Shown: piece by piece, positions 33,285 through 43,036 of the stretch | Layout: every line of letters begins with the position of its first letter | Numbering within the stretch: position 1 is the first letter of the stretch | Source: Longimicrobiaceae bacterium | Lineage (GTDB): Bacteria > Gemmatimonadota > Gemmatimonadetes > Longimicrobiales > Longimicrobiaceae | DNA: 64,000 nt | Direction: 5' to 3' | Assembly: GCA_036375715.1 (NCBI GenBank) | Contig: DASVBS010000022.1 | Coordinates: 1-64,000, forward strand | Made by a program: the position numbers and the translations under genes | The notes under the pieces: generated by a model | Databases searched by the model: none | What the model saw: the letters and a program-made list of their open reading frames with translations, nothing else | Told to the model about the DNA's origin: nothing

Positions 33285-34594
33285 ATCCGCACGGCGACGT
33301 GAATGCGGTTGCGCAGGTCGTCGACGATCTCTTCGATCATCTTCTGTTCCTGCAGCCCCGTCACCAGCTGCTCCCGCACGTCCTCCAGCGTGTACGGTCG
33401 CTCCGGCTCACGCAGCCTGACCTGTACTACCGCCCAATTCTCGGATCCGGCCCCCGGGACCTTGAACGGCCCGACCACATCGCCCGTCTGTGCGTTGGCC
33501 AACGCCTGGGCATAGGCCGGTGGGAGGCGGGAAACCTGTTGAGAGGGGACGTCGATCTGGTCGTCCGGCGTTCCGTAACGCCTCGCCAGCGTGTTGATGT
33601 TGGCCCCTTCGCGGATGGCGTTCGCCACTGAATCCGCTCGCACGCGGGCACGCTCCATGTCTTCCTCGGTGATCTCCGGCGCGATGAGGATGTGCCGGAC
33701 CCTGCGCTCCGCGCCCTGGATGCGTTGCACCTCGAGGATGTGATAGCCGTAGTCGGTGCGGAAGATCGGGCTGAGCATCCCGGGCCGAATGCTGAAGGCC
33801 ATCCGCTCGAACTCCGGAACCAGATCGCCCCCCTGACGGACCCAACCCAGGTCACCGCCGCTTTCCTTCGTGCCGGGGTCGTCGGAGAAGCGCCGGGCGA
33901 GCACCTCCCAGTCGCCTCCGTTCTGCAGCTCACGGTAGACCTCCTCGGCCGTGCGACGTGCCTCAGCGTCGGCGGAGTCACTGGGCTCGGGAGTGATGAG
34001 GACCTGCCGGAAGGAGACCGTCGGTGGTCGCATGCCGAGCTGAGACTTGCGAGCCTCGAATGCCTGTTGGATCTCGCTCTCCGAGATGACCGGCCGGGCC
34101 CGCCCGCGCATGCGCTGCTGCATGTAGGTGCGCATGAGCATGTCGTCGGTGAACTGCTGACGGAGCAGCTCTCGGTACTGCGACATCGACATGCCATCGG
34201 CGGTCAGCGCCGCCTCGAGCTGGGCCTGCCCTCCGAAGCTACGTGTAGTCTGGGCGATCTGGTCCTCGACCGCATTATTCACCTGATCCTCGTCCACGGT
34301 GATCCCCGCGTCACGCGCCGCCTCGACCAGGAGAAGGGTGTTGATCCGGTCCTGAAGGATCCGATCGAGGAGCGCTTGCCGCTGAACCGGGTCCTCGGGG
34401 ATAGTGGCGCCGGACGCCTGGATCTGCTGCACCGCGGCACGCAGGTCCGACAGCAGCAGCGCGGTGTCGCCGACCACCGCGATGACGCGGTCCACCAGCT
34501 CCTCACCCCCTGGCGGGGGTGCGGTGGGTTCCTGAGCGCTCGCCGGTCGGATGGCGAACAGGAGCACCGCGAGAGCGGAAATTCTGCGCATCAT
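33281..34594 (-). CDS. SurA-like periplasmic peptidyl-prolyl isomerase/chaperone
   Basis: This 437-residue exported foldase would help outer-membrane proteins fold in the periplasm. The start at 34594 (MMRRIS) gives a clean signal peptide ending near AIRPASAQ. Residues about 35-180 form the SurA N-terminal chaperone domain (RVIAVVGDTALLLSDLRAAV). Residues about 185-290 are a parvulin domain (VSFRQVLITPEP, then GGDLGWVRQGGDLVPEFERM and GYHILEVQRIQG). A second, weaker parvulin-like domain follows (VRHILIAPEITEEDMERAR). The gene lies downstream of a second parvulin gene, 170 nt away, and overlaps the S4 gene. Confidence 0.88.
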   Translation of the reverse strand: MMRRISALAVLLFAIRPASAQEPTAPPPGGEELVDRVIAVVGDTALLLSDLRAAVQQIQASGATIPEDPVQRQALLDRILQDRINTLLLVEAARDAGITVDEDQVNNAVEDQIAQTTRSFGGQAQLEAALTADGMSMSQYRELLRQQFTDDMLMRTYMQQRMRGRARPVISESEIQQAFEARKSQLGMRPPTVSFRQVLITPEPSDSADAEARRTAEEVYRELQNGGDWEVLARRFSDDPGTKESGGDLGWVRQGGDLVPEFERMAFSIRPGMLSPIFRTDYGYHILEVQRIQGAERRVRHILIAPEITEEDMERARVRADSVANAIREGANINTLARRYGTPDDQIDVPSQQVSRLPPAYAQALANAQTGDVVGPFKVPGAGSENWAVVQVRLREPERPYTLEDVREQLVTGLQEQKMIEEIVDDLRNRIHVAVRM

Positions 34595-34764
34595 GCCAGG
34601 CAAGGTTCGAAAGCGGTTGCCGGGCCGAGATCTCGACCGGGATGGTGCCATGAATTCGGAATGACCGAAACGGGGGACGGGTGGTCCGTCCCCCGCTCCA
34701 AGGGCGGGCAGTTCATACGCCCGACGTCACTCCGGGGTTCCTCGCAAAGCCTTGTCGATCGCGC

Positions 34765-36243
34765 TTATGCGCCCTCGCTCCCGGAGGCCTCCCCGGCGGT
34801 GTCCGGCGCGTTCGCCGCCCCGGTATCCTGCGGCTGCGTGGGCGCCGTCGGCACCGGCGACGGCGGAGCCGGCTGGCTCGCCCGGATGGCCTCCAGCCGC
34901 TCGACCACCTGGCTGAACGAGCCTTCGTTGATCTCGTTCGGGTAGAGCCCGCGCAGCAGGTAGCCGAAGCGCGCCAGCGGGGGCAGGTTCACTCGTCCGC
35001 TGAGGGCGTCGCGAAGCAGGGCGCTCACGCGTGCTTCGGTGGCCCCCGGCGCGGCACCCGCCACCCCCTGCGCCAGGCCCGTCGCCGCCACCACGGCGCG
35101 GATCTCCTGCCGGGCAGTCGCGCGAATCGTGTCCACTTCGGCTCGCGAGACCTCGAGACCCCGCCGCCGCGCCTCCTGGAGCAACAGCTCCATGCGGGTG
35201 AGCTGCTCCACCGCGGTGGTGAGCTGATCGTCGGACGCGGTCGCGAAGCTGCTCTGCACCTGCGGCGGCTGCGTGCGGATGAACTCCAGGAATTCACCCG
35301 AAGTGAACGCGCCCCCCTGATAGGTGGTGATCGGCCGGGAAGCCGCACGCCCGCGCAGCTCGGTCTCCGGCCGGGTCGCCAGCTCCCTCACCACCGCGAG
35401 GCCACTCGGCTCGATCTCGACCCCCGCGGCCTGCGAGAGCGAGTCCATGTACGCCGTTTCGGCCTCCTGCTGGGCCCGCTGCACGAGGTACTGGCGGAAG
35501 TCCTCCTTCTGATCGCCGAGCTCGGGCTGCCGGCGGTCCTCCACCTTGATCACGTGATAGCCGAAAGGCGTCTCGACCACCTCGCTGATCTCGCCGGGCT
35601 GCAGCGCGAACGCCGCTTCCTCGAACGGGGCGACCATGCGGCCTCGCCCGAAGTAGTCGAGGTCGCCGCCTCGCTGGGCACTGCCGTCCTGCGAATACTG
35701 ACGGGCCAGCTCCGCGAAGTCCTCTCCCTGCTGTGCACGCTGCCGCAGCGACTCCGCCAGCGCCCGAACGCTGTCACGCTGCTCCGGCGTAGCCTCCGGC
35801 GGCGGACGCAGCAGGATGTGGCGAGCGCGCACCTCCACGCCCGGACCTTCGGTGAGCCAGCGCTCCTCGAGTTGCTCGTCGGTGAAGGTCGTGTCGGCGC
35901 GGATCACCTCGTCGTGCAGCTTCGCAATGAGCGCCATCTCGCGCGCCGGCTCGATGAAGCTGTCCAGGTCGATCGCCGAAAGCGTGCTGTCTTCCGCCAG
36001 GGCGGTGGCGAGGAGCGTGTACTCCACCCAGACGTCCGCGAGGGCGCGGACCATCTCCGGCTCGGCCGGGATCTGCGGATTCGCGGCCAGAAGCTCCGCC
36101 GCCTGCTGGACCTTGAGCTCCTTACCGGCCGCGCGCGCGACGACATCCGTATGCGCGGACATCGCTTCGCCGAGGCCTCCGCAGGCGCTCAGCAGGAAAG
36201 GGGTGGCGGCGGCAACCATCCGCCAGCGAAACAGCTTCATCAA
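34765..36243 (-). CDS. Lipoprotein parvulin-type peptidyl-prolyl isomerase (PrsA/SurA-like)
   Basis: This 492-residue protein has a lipoprotein signal ([13 protein letters not shown]) and one clear parvulin domain at residues about 135-245: [40 protein letters not shown] and [16 protein letters not shown]. The flanking helical regions are of the SurA/PrsA chaperone type. Near the C-terminus there is a Pro/Ala/Thr-rich tail ([17 protein letters not shown]). It probably works with the SurA-like protein encoded next in the operon as an envelope foldase. The gap to the SurA-like gene is 170 nt and to mfd 76 nt. Confidence 0.85.
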   Translation of the reverse strand: MMKLFRWRMVAAATPFLLSACGGLGEAMSAHTDVVARAAGKELKVQQAAELLAANPQIPAEPEMVRALADVWVEYTLLATALAEDSTLSAIDLDSFIEPAREMALIAKLHDEVIRADTTFTDEQLEERWLTEGPGVEVRARHILLRPPPEATPEQRDSVRALAESLRQRAQQGEDFAELARQYSQDGSAQRGGDLDYFGRGRMVAPFEEAAFALQPGEISEVVETPFGYHVIKVEDRRQPELGDQKEDFRQYLVQRAQQEAETAYMDSLSQAAGVEIEPSGLAVVRELATRPETELRGRAASRPITTYQGGAFTSGEFLEFIRTQPPQVQSSFATASDDQLTTAVEQLTRMELLLQEARRRGLEVSRAEVDTIRATARQEIRAVVAATGLAQGVAGAAPGATEARVSALLRDALSGRVNLPPLARFGYLLRGLYPNEINEGSFSQVVERLEAIRASQPAPPSPVPTAPTQPQDTGAANAPDTAGEASGSEGA

Positions 36244-36319
36244 TCGATCTCCGGCAGCGGGTGAAAGGGCAAACTATCAAGTTAGCGGATCGGACACGGA
36301 GGCGGGAGGGCGTGCCCCT

Positions 36320-39300
36320 TCACGCCGCCAGCGACTTCTCCTTGGTCAGCGCGCGCAGGGCGCCGGTGAGCATCGCGGTGACTTCCTCGGGGCCGCGTCG
36401 GTGCAGGATGATCGAGAGCGGCATGGGGCGCACGAGCTCCACCTCGAACTGGCGCTCGGCAAAGACACGCTGCAGGGACGCCATCCGCGGCATCACGCCC
36501 GAGCGGAAGTTGACGCGAGCGTCCCAGGGGCGAACGAGGATGCGCTCGATCCCCAGCTCGCTGCCGAGCAGGCGTAGCGCGCGGGTCGCCAGAAGTGTCT
36601 CCACTTCGTCCGGCAGCTTCCCGTATCGATCACGCAGCTCGCGCCGTAGCGCATCGACCCCCTCCACCTCGTCGATGGCCGCGAGGCGGCGGTATAAATG
36701 GAGCTTCTGGGCTTCGTCGGCAACGTAATCGTCGGGAATGAGCGCAGCGCCGTCGACGGAAACCTCCGTCAGTGGATGCTCGGTCTGCTTGCCGTTGCCC
36801 TTGATCTGCCGGATCGTCTGCTCCAGCAGCCGCATATAGGTGTCGAAGCCGACCTGGTAGACGAAGCCCGACTGGGCGGCGCCGAGGATGTTACCCGCAC
36901 CGCGTAGCTCGAGGTCCTTCAACGCGATGCCGTAGCCGCTGCCCAGCTCGGTGTAGTGCTCCAGCACGCGCAGCCGCTTCTCGGCATCTTCGGAGACGTT
37001 CTCCGGGATGATCAGGTAGCAGTACGCCCGGTGGTGCGATCTCCCGACGCGCCCGCGAATCTGGTAGAGCTGCGCCAGCCCGAACTGGTCGGCCCGGTCG
37101 ACGATCAGGGTGTTCGCGTTGGGCACGTCCAGCCCCGATTCGATGATCGAGGTCGCCACCAGCACGTTCACCTCGCCGGTGACGAAGCGGCGCATGATCT
37201 CCTCCAGCTCGCGCTCCTTCATCTGCCCGTGAGCAACCGCGATACGGGCATCCGGAACCAGCTTCGAGACGCGCAGGGCGAGGGTGCTGATCGTCTCCAC
37301 CCGGTTGTGGACGAAGAAGACCTGGCCGCCGCGGTCGAGCTCGCGTCGGATCGCGTCCTCGATCACGGCGTCCGACCAGGGAAGGACGTGGGTGATGATC
37401 GGCTGTCGATCGCGTGGCGGGGTCTGGATCAGCGTCATATCGCGCACACCGAGCAGGGAGAAGTGCAGCGTGCGCGGAATCGGAGTGGCCGTCAGCGTGA
37501 GCACGTCGACCATGTGCTTGAGCTGCTTCAGTCGCTCCTTGTGCTTGACGCCGAAGCGCTGCTCCTCGTCCACCACCAGCAGTCCGATGTCCTTGAAGCG
37601 AACGTCGGGTGAGAGCAGGCGGTGGGTTCCGATGATGATGTCGATCTCCCCCCGCTCCAGCCTGGCCAGGACCTGCCGCTGCTCCGCCGGCGAGCGGAAA
37701 CGGGACAGCGACTCGATGCGCACCGGGAAGCTCGCGAGGCGCTCGGAGAAGCTCCGCAGGTGCTGCTCGGCCAGGATCGTGGTGGGGACCAGTACCGCCA
37801 CCTGCTTGCCGTCCTGCACGGCCTTGAAGGCCCCGCGAATGGCGATCTCCGTCTTCCCGTAGCCGACGTCGCCGCAGATCAGGCGATCCATCGGGCGCGG
37901 CGACTCCATGTCGCGCTTGACGTCCTCGGTTGCCTGTCTCTGGTCAGGGGTGTCGTCGAAGAGGAAGGACGACTCCATCTCCCGTTGCCAGCGGGTGTCG
38001 GGCGAGAAGGCGTGGCCGACCGTGGCTTCACGCGCGGCGTAGAGCTGCAGCAGCTCGGCCGTCATCGCCTCGATCGCCTGCTTCGTCTTCTTCTTCGTGC
38101 GCGACCATTCCTTGCCGCCGATGCGGTGCACTCGGGGCGGCTCGCTGTCTTCGTCCGAGACCCAGCGCTCGATCAGGTCGATGCGATGCACGGGGACGCG
38201 CAGCAGCTCGTTCCCGGCGTATTCGATCACCAGGGTCTCGATCACTTCCTCGCCGACCCGGACCTGCTCCATGCCGCGGAAACGGCCCACCCCGTGATCC
38301 ATGTGCACCACGTAGTCCCCCGGCTTCAGTGCGGCGAAGCTCTCGATGGCGGCGCCGCCGCGAAACTGCCGTCGCCGTCGCAGGCGCCGCGTGCGGCGGA
38401 AGATCTCGTGATCGGTGAGGACCCTCAGCGGGGGGACCGCATCGGCGAGGATGAAGCCGCCCGACAGCGCGCCGATGGCCAGCGTGACCCCCTGCTTCAC
38501 GTCGAGCTCGGCGAGGAGCTCCTGCAGCCGCTCGAGCTGTCCCTCGTTGTCGCACAGGATGAGGGTCCGTTCCCCCGCGCGCGCGCCACCCCGCAGGATC
38601 TCCCCCAGGCGCGGCATGTCGCGGTCGATCGGCTCGGGAGGGAAGACGCGCAGGGCGATCTTCTTCGCCTGGGATCCTGCTCCCCCGCCGAGCACCAGCG
38701 TGGGGAAGCGCCGCGCCTTTTCTTTCACCTGCTCCGGGGGAAGGAAGATCCGCTCGGGAGCTTCGGGAGAGCCGCCTCCCACCAGCTCTGCCTGGTGCAG
38801 GCGCTGGACCTCCAGCCAGCCTCTGTCCCACTCCTCCTCGGCCCGGTCGTCCAGCCGGACGAGGACCGCCTCGGGCGGCAGATAGTCGAGGAGCGAGCGC
38901 CGATCCCCCTCACCGGAGGCATCCTCGAAGGACCGCTGCATACCGGGGGTGAAGCGGAGGTCGACCGGGAGGACCCGGACCGAGTCGACCGAGCCGACGG
39001 AGAGCTGCGAGAGCACGTCGAAGTGGCGGATCGACTCGATGGAATCGCCCCAGAACTCGATGCGCGCTGGCTCGGGCGAGCCGAAGCCGAAGACGTCCAG
39101 AATTCCGCCGCGAAGCGCGAATTGCCCCACCTCCTCCACCGTCCCCACCTTCTCGAAGCCCATCTGGGTCAGCCGTTCGGCCAGGTCGGACGGGCGGATT
39201 TCCTGCCCGACGCGGAGCTCCAGCTGCAGGGCGTCGAGCCCTTTCACGGCGGGCGAGAGCTCCTGCAGCGCACGCGCGGTGGTCACCAGGAGAGCGGCGC

Positions 39301-39649
39301 GGCCGGCGAGCAGCGCCTCCAGCGCCTCCACGCGCTGCCCACCGATCTCGATGTGCGTCTCTGCCACCTCGTAAGGAAGCGACTCGCGCTGCGGGAAGAG
39401 CGAGACCGCACCCTCGCCCAGGATGGCTTCCGCGTCGGCGTGCGCGTACTCCGCGGCCTCGGGGGTGGATGCGACCAGCACCCAGATCCGCTCGGGGCGG
39501 GCGCGGTGCAGGCTGGCCACCAGCACCGCCGGGGCCGCCCCCGTGAGGCCGTCCACGACCAGCGATTCACCGGCGCGTGGCAGCGATTCGAGCAGCTCGT
39601 GGAAGCGAGGTAGCGATTGTACGGCCTGGATCAGGAGGGTATGAGGCAC
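36320..39649 (-). CDS. mfd: Transcription-repair coupling factor Mfd
   Basis: Mfd releases RNA polymerase stalled at DNA damage and recruits UvrA. The 1109-residue product has the UvrB-like N-terminal domains (LLVTTARALQELSP), the CarD-like RNA-polymerase interaction domain (LKPGDYVVHMDHGVGRFRGM), a superfamily 2 helicase core with Walker A GDVGYGKTE near residue 595 and Walker B VVDEEQRFGVKH near residue 693, and the TRG region with QLYQIRGRVGRS. The TRCF C-terminal domain follows. I chose the GTG at 39649 because GGAG lies 7 nt upstream; a farther GTG at 39736 would add 29 unlikely residues. It is the first gene of the ten-gene run. Confidence 0.97.
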   Translation of the reverse strand: MPHTLLIQAVQSLPRFHELLESLPRAGESLVVDGLTGAAPAVLVASLHRARPERIWVLVASTPEAAEYAHADAEAILGEGAVSLFPQRESLPYEVAETHIEIGGQRVEALEALLAGRAALLVTTARALQELSPAVKGLDALQLELRVGQEIRPSDLAERLTQMGFEKVGTVEEVGQFALRGGILDVFGFGSPEPARIEFWGDSIESIRHFDVLSQLSVGSVDSVRVLPVDLRFTPGMQRSFEDASGEGDRRSLLDYLPPEAVLVRLDDRAEEEWDRGWLEVQRLHQAELVGGGSPEAPERIFLPPEQVKEKARRFPTLVLGGGAGSQAKKIALRVFPPEPIDRDMPRLGEILRGGARAGERTLILCDNEGQLERLQELLAELDVKQGVTLAIGALSGGFILADAVPPLRVLTDHEIFRRTRRLRRRRQFRGGAAIESFAALKPGDYVVHMDHGVGRFRGMEQVRVGEEVIETLVIEYAGNELLRVPVHRIDLIERWVSDEDSEPPRVHRIGGKEWSRTKKKTKQAIEAMTAELLQLYAAREATVGHAFSPDTRWQREMESSFLFDDTPDQRQATEDVKRDMESPRPMDRLICGDVGYGKTEIAIRGAFKAVQDGKQVAVLVPTTILAEQHLRSFSERLASFPVRIESLSRFRSPAEQRQVLARLERGEIDIIIGTHRLLSPDVRFKDIGLLVVDEEQRFGVKHKERLKQLKHMVDVLTLTATPIPRTLHFSLLGVRDMTLIQTPPRDRQPIITHVLPWSDAVIEDAIRRELDRGGQVFFVHNRVETISTLALRVSKLVPDARIAVAHGQMKERELEEIMRRFVTGEVNVLVATSIIESGLDVPNANTLIVDRADQFGLAQLYQIRGRVGRSHHRAYCYLIIPENVSEDAEKRLRVLEHYTELGSGYGIALKDLELRGAGNILGAAQSGFVYQVGFDTYMRLLEQTIRQIKGNGKQTEHPLTEVSVDGAALIPDDYVADEAQKLHLYRRLAAIDEVEGVDALRRELRDRYGKLPDEVETLLATRALRLLGSELGIERILVRPWDARVNFRSGVMPRMASLQRVFAERQFEVELVRPMPLSIILHRRGPEEVTAMLTGALRALTKEKSLAA

Positions 39650-39933
39650 TGCGTGGCTCCGTTCAGCCAATCTGGCTGGGGGCAATACGATGTGGCCCCC
39701 GACACGGATGTGCGGGGCAAGTGTGGCGAGCCACACCCCGCGGCGTGCGAGGGCGCGGCGACCGACTCGGCGAATGCGGTTCGAACTCTGGCGTCACTGC
39801 TCCCTGGAAAAACGAGGTAGAAAGCTAAGAACGCGGCAAAGCAGGGTCAACCAGCCTCTCGCTGGCTCTGGACCTTGGCAGGCGCCTGCGGGGTAGACGA
39901 GGCCAGCTGTAGCTTCCCCGAATGGAGCCTGCC

Positions 39934-41076
39934 ATGCGCATCACGTCTCTGCTTGCCCTTGCCCTTCTCTCCGGGCTCAGCACCGTGGGAGCCGCTCCCG
40001 CACGGGCGCAGTACGGTGCCAACGCGCGCATCTGGGTCGAGAACGACCGCGAATACTTCCGCCTCGGCGACCGGCTGCGCGTCCGCTTCAGCACCGGCGC
40101 GAACTCGTACGTCGCGGTGGTCCACGTGGACCCCGACGGTTTCCTCGAGTTCCTGTACCCGAGCTCGCCGTGGGACGAGGAGTTCGTGCGCGGCGGGCGC
40201 GTGCACACCGTCGACCGCGGCGGGTGGAGAGATGGGTTGCTCGTGCGCGGCGGCGGCGGCATCGGGTACCTCTACCTCATCGCCTCGCCGGTGCCGCTCG
40301 ACTACTCCTACTTCCGGGCCGCCCGCGGGGCCGGCTGGGATTGGTCGTACGCCGGACGTCGCGTGACCGGCGATCCGTTCTGGGCGATGGAGCAGCTCAC
40401 GCGACTACTGGTTCCCGGGTGGGGCAACGTGCCCTACGCCGTGGATTACTACACCTATTACGTGGGCGGTATCCACCGCTATCCCCGGTACGCGTGCAGC
40501 AGCTTCGGCAGCTGGGGGTGGGGGTACAGTCCCCACTGGCACTCCTACTACGGCGCGTGCAACCGCCTGGACCTCTTCCTGAGGGACAACCCGTTCTACT
40601 TCGACAGCCGCCGTTATCGGGGCGATCGGTGGCGCTACTACCGGGACTACCGCGACTGGGATCCGCGCCACAGCTTCAAGGAAGACCCCGAGCGCTCTTC
40701 TAACCGAGCGCGGGATCGCTACCTCGACCGGGGCGAGCCCTCACGCGGCGCGCCGAGCGAGCGAGAGCCTGTCCGTCCCACCGCCCGCCCGGTCGAGCGT
40801 TCTGCTTCGGAGCGTCCGTCGGAAGCTTCGACGCCCGCCAGGTCCGCGCCCGCTCGCGACGAGCGTCCCGCGCCCGCGGCCCGGGCTCGCCCGAACCCTG
40901 GTGCGGAATCGAGCCGACCGGCGGCTCGCCCCCGACCGGAGCCGCGATCCAGCGCCTCGTCCGGCACCCGTTCGGCTGTGCCGGCAAGTCGCGGCGCCGC
41001 CCCGAGCAGCCGGGCTTCCGGTCGCTCGGATGGTGGCTCCCCGAGTTCCACGCCACGCTCGCGGCGAGGGGACTGA
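39934..41076 (+). CDS. Exported DUF4384-like protein with Arg/Pro-rich tail
   Basis: This 380-residue exported protein of unknown function begins at ATG 39934, which has GGAG about 8 nt upstream, and has a signal peptide ending near PARAQ. Residues about 25-105 resemble DUF4384: NARIWVENDREYFRLGDRLR and VAVVHVDPDGFLEFLYP, a beta-sandwich domain often found with periplasmic kinases or repeats. Residues about 125-240 are Tyr/Trp/Gly-rich (YYTYYVGGIHRYPRY), and the final 130 residues are a disordered Arg/Ser/Pro/Ala tail. Proteins of this shape occur in the envelope of several phyla, but I cannot assign a role. The M28 peptidase gene follows after 28 nt. Confidence 0.75.
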   Translation: MRITSLLALALLSGLSTVGAAPARAQYGANARIWVENDREYFRLGDRLRVRFSTGANSYVAVVHVDPDGFLEFLYPSSPWDEEFVRGGRVHTVDRGGWRDGLLVRGGGGIGYLYLIASPVPLDYSYFRAARGAGWDWSYAGRRVTGDPFWAMEQLTRLLVPGWGNVPYAVDYYTYYVGGIHRYPRYACSSFGSWGWGYSPHWHSYYGACNRLDLFLRDNPFYFDSRRYRGDRWRYYRDYRDWDPRHSFKEDPERSSNRARDRYLDRGEPSRGAPSEREPVRPTARPVERSASERPSEASTPARSAPARDERPAPAARARPNPGAESSRPAARPRPEPRSSASSGTRSAVPASRGAAPSSRASGRSDGGSPSSTPRSRRGD

Positions 41077-41104
41077 CCTTTACCCTGTTTTCCCCGCACC
41101 CCGT

Positions 41105-42682
41105 ATGACCCTGTCCAGTGCCGTCCGTGGGACGGCTACGCTCGTCGCCGCCGCGGCGGCGACGCTGGCCGCCAGCGGGAGCCTCTCCGCGCAGGCGGCG
41201 GTGGCCCCTGCCTCCGTTCCCGGGACCGAAGCAGCGGTCGAGAGTATCAGCGCCGAAGATATCCATCGCCGCATCGCCTACCTGGCCTCGGACGCGCTGC
41301 GTGGACGCGATACGCCCAGCCCGGGACTCGATTCGGCGGCGGCGTACCTGGCTAGCGAGTATCGGCGCCTGGGGCTGCGCCCGGCCGGCGACGATGGAGG
41401 CTACCTGCAGCGGTACGCGATCCTCACAGCGGGACTCGACACAACCACGGTCCATTTCGGACACCTGCTCGCGGACGGCACGGGCAACCAGATGCTCCGC
41501 TACGGGCCGGACTTCTTTGCCCTTCCGGCAGGCACCCGCGAGGGGGTGGACATGAATCACTCCCGGCTCGTCTACGTGGGGGCGTTCACCGGTGAGCTAC
41601 CGGAGGGAGAGTACGCCGGCACCGTGCCGGTCGTCTCGATCCCGGGGATCTTTGGCCCGCAGTGGAGTGGCGTGATCACCCGGGCCCGCGCCGCGGCGCA
41701 GGAGGCGGGTGCAACGGCGCTCGGGGTAGTCGTTTCGCCCAGCATCCCGAACGACCTGTTCAGCGCGGTGGCGGATCGAACCCGCAGCGCGCAGCTGCGC
41801 TACGTCGGCGAGCTTCCGGAGGATGAGATCGCCGTGTTCGTCTTCAACGACGAGGCGTTCGCCGCCATCGCGGCACGGGAAGGGGTGGACGTCACCCGCC
41901 CGCCCCTGGCGCCGATCCCCTTCCGCAAGGTGGAAGCCCACTTCGCCGCCTCGCTCGTGCTCATCGACCAGGCCTTCGCGCCCAACGTCGTCGCCGTGCT
42001 CCCCGGTTCGGATCCGGAGCTGCGCGACGAGTATGTGGTGCTTTCCGCCCACATGGACCATGTCGGCGTGGGAGAGCCGGTGAACGGAGATTCGATCTAC
42101 AACGGCGCCGACGACGACGCTTCGGGAACGTCCGCGCTGGTCGAGGTGGCCGAGGCGCTGAGCCTGCTGCCGGAAGCGCCTCGTCGGTCCGTGCTCTTCC
42201 TCCATGTAAGCGGCGAGGAGGACGGGCTGCTCGGCTCGCAGTACTTCTCCGAGCACCCGACGGTGCCGCTCGAGTCCATTGTCGCGGACATCAACGTCGA
42301 CATGATCGGCCGCAACAGTCCGGACTCGGTGGTGGTGATCGGCAAGGAGTACTCTTCCCTGGGCGAGCTGGCCGACCGCGTCCAGCAGCGGCATCCGGAG
42401 CTCGGGCTCACCCTGTCGGACGACATCTGGCCGGAGGAGCGCTTCTTCTTCCGTTCCGACCACTTCCACTTCGCCCGCAAGGAGATTCCCGCCCTCTTCT
42501 TCTTCTCGGGCGTGCACGAGGATTACCACCAGCCCTCCGATGAGGTGGAGACCCTCGACATCGACAAGGCGGTTCGCATCTCCCGGATGATCTTCCACCT
42601 GGTCCGCGAGGTCGCCGACGCCCCCGACCGTCCCCGGTGGGACCCCGAGGGGCTGGCGGAGGTGAGGGCGCTCACGCAGTAG
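41105..42682 (+). CDS. Exported M28 metallopeptidase with PA-like insert
   Basis: This 525-residue secreted zinc aminopeptidase should release N-terminal residues from peptides outside the cytoplasm. A signal peptide (TLVAAAAATLAASGSLSAQA) is followed by an N-terminal M28 segment, a PA-like insertion (residues about 120-240) and the catalytic domain. The M28 metal and catalytic residues are visible: SAHMDHVGVG (His, Asp), YNGADDDASGTSAL (bridging Asp), SGEEDGLLGSQYF (Glu-Glu), NVDMIGRN (Asp) and GVHEDYHQPSDE (His). A repeat locus follows the gene. A second, shorter M28 protein is encoded at 52250. Confidence 0.92.
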   Translation: MTLSSAVRGTATLVAAAAATLAASGSLSAQAAVAPASVPGTEAAVESISAEDIHRRIAYLASDALRGRDTPSPGLDSAAAYLASEYRRLGLRPAGDDGGYLQRYAILTAGLDTTTVHFGHLLADGTGNQMLRYGPDFFALPAGTREGVDMNHSRLVYVGAFTGELPEGEYAGTVPVVSIPGIFGPQWSGVITRARAAAQEAGATALGVVVSPSIPNDLFSAVADRTRSAQLRYVGELPEDEIAVFVFNDEAFAAIAAREGVDVTRPPLAPIPFRKVEAHFAASLVLIDQAFAPNVVAVLPGSDPELRDEYVVLSAHMDHVGVGEPVNGDSIYNGADDDASGTSALVEVAEALSLLPEAPRRSVLFLHVSGEEDGLLGSQYFSEHPTVPLESIVADINVDMIGRNSPDSVVVIGKEYSSLGELADRVQQRHPELGLTLSDDIWPEERFFFRSDHFHFARKEIPALFFFSGVHEDYHQPSDEVETLDIDKAVRISRMIFHLVREVADAPDRPRWDPEGLAEVRALTQ

Positions 42683-42713
42683 GCTGGATTACGAATTCCG
42701 GGTTCCTGGAGAG

Positions 42714-42910
42714 AATTACGAATTACGAACAATTACGAATTACGAATTACGAATTACGAACCGACCCGCGCGCCGGCATCCTGCCGTGGCTTCGGGGTGA
42801 TCCTGAGCGAAGCGAAGGATCGCGCGCAGCACCATCATCGGCCGCGATCCTCACTATCGAACGGGGCTGAGTTGAGGAGCCCCGCAATTCGTAATTCGTA
42901 ATTCGTAATT
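42714..42910. repeat. Inverted pair of AATTACG heptamer arrays (locus B)
   Basis: The left part has six perfect AATTACG units, two at 42714-42727 and four at 42731-42758 separated by AAC. The right part at 42883-42910 is CGCAATT followed by three perfect CGTAATT units. The 124-bp spacer contains a GATCCT palindromic element (42799-42821). A degenerate extension (ATTACGAATT) begins at 42688, only 5 nt after the peptidase stop. The whole 354-bp gap between the peptidase and lepA (42683-43036) contains this locus and no gene that I can support. Confidence 0.9.
42799..42821. repeat. GATCCT...AGGATC palindromic element within locus B
   Basis: A 6-bp perfect stem (GATCCT/AGGATC) encloses GAGCGAAGCGA. 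Elements of the form ATCCTGAGCGAAGCGAAGG are frequent intergenic short repeats in several high-GC phyla. It lies in the spacer of the inverted heptamer arrays; relation to them is unknown. Confidence 0.6.
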
Positions 42911-43036
42911 CTCGCCGCCCCCTCCGCGACCGCTGCCTTTACTCCGGCTCCCCCGCCACTTCCGACCTGCGCGGCGAGTAGCTATCTTTTTGGGTTATCT
43001 GCAAACCCATTGGGATCAGTCTCTTGCGAGTAGACC

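Noticed and set aside
37622..39613. A very long open frame on the plus strand opposite mfd
   Set aside because: It is the antisense shadow of a conserved gene in GC-rich DNA. It has no recognisable domain, and its composition (His/Asp/Arg/Leu-rich) is typical of such shadows.
42992..43008. GGGTT...AACCC hairpin before lepA as a riboswitch or terminator
   Set aside because: The stem is only 5 bp, with no T-run and no match to a riboswitch core that I can recognise.
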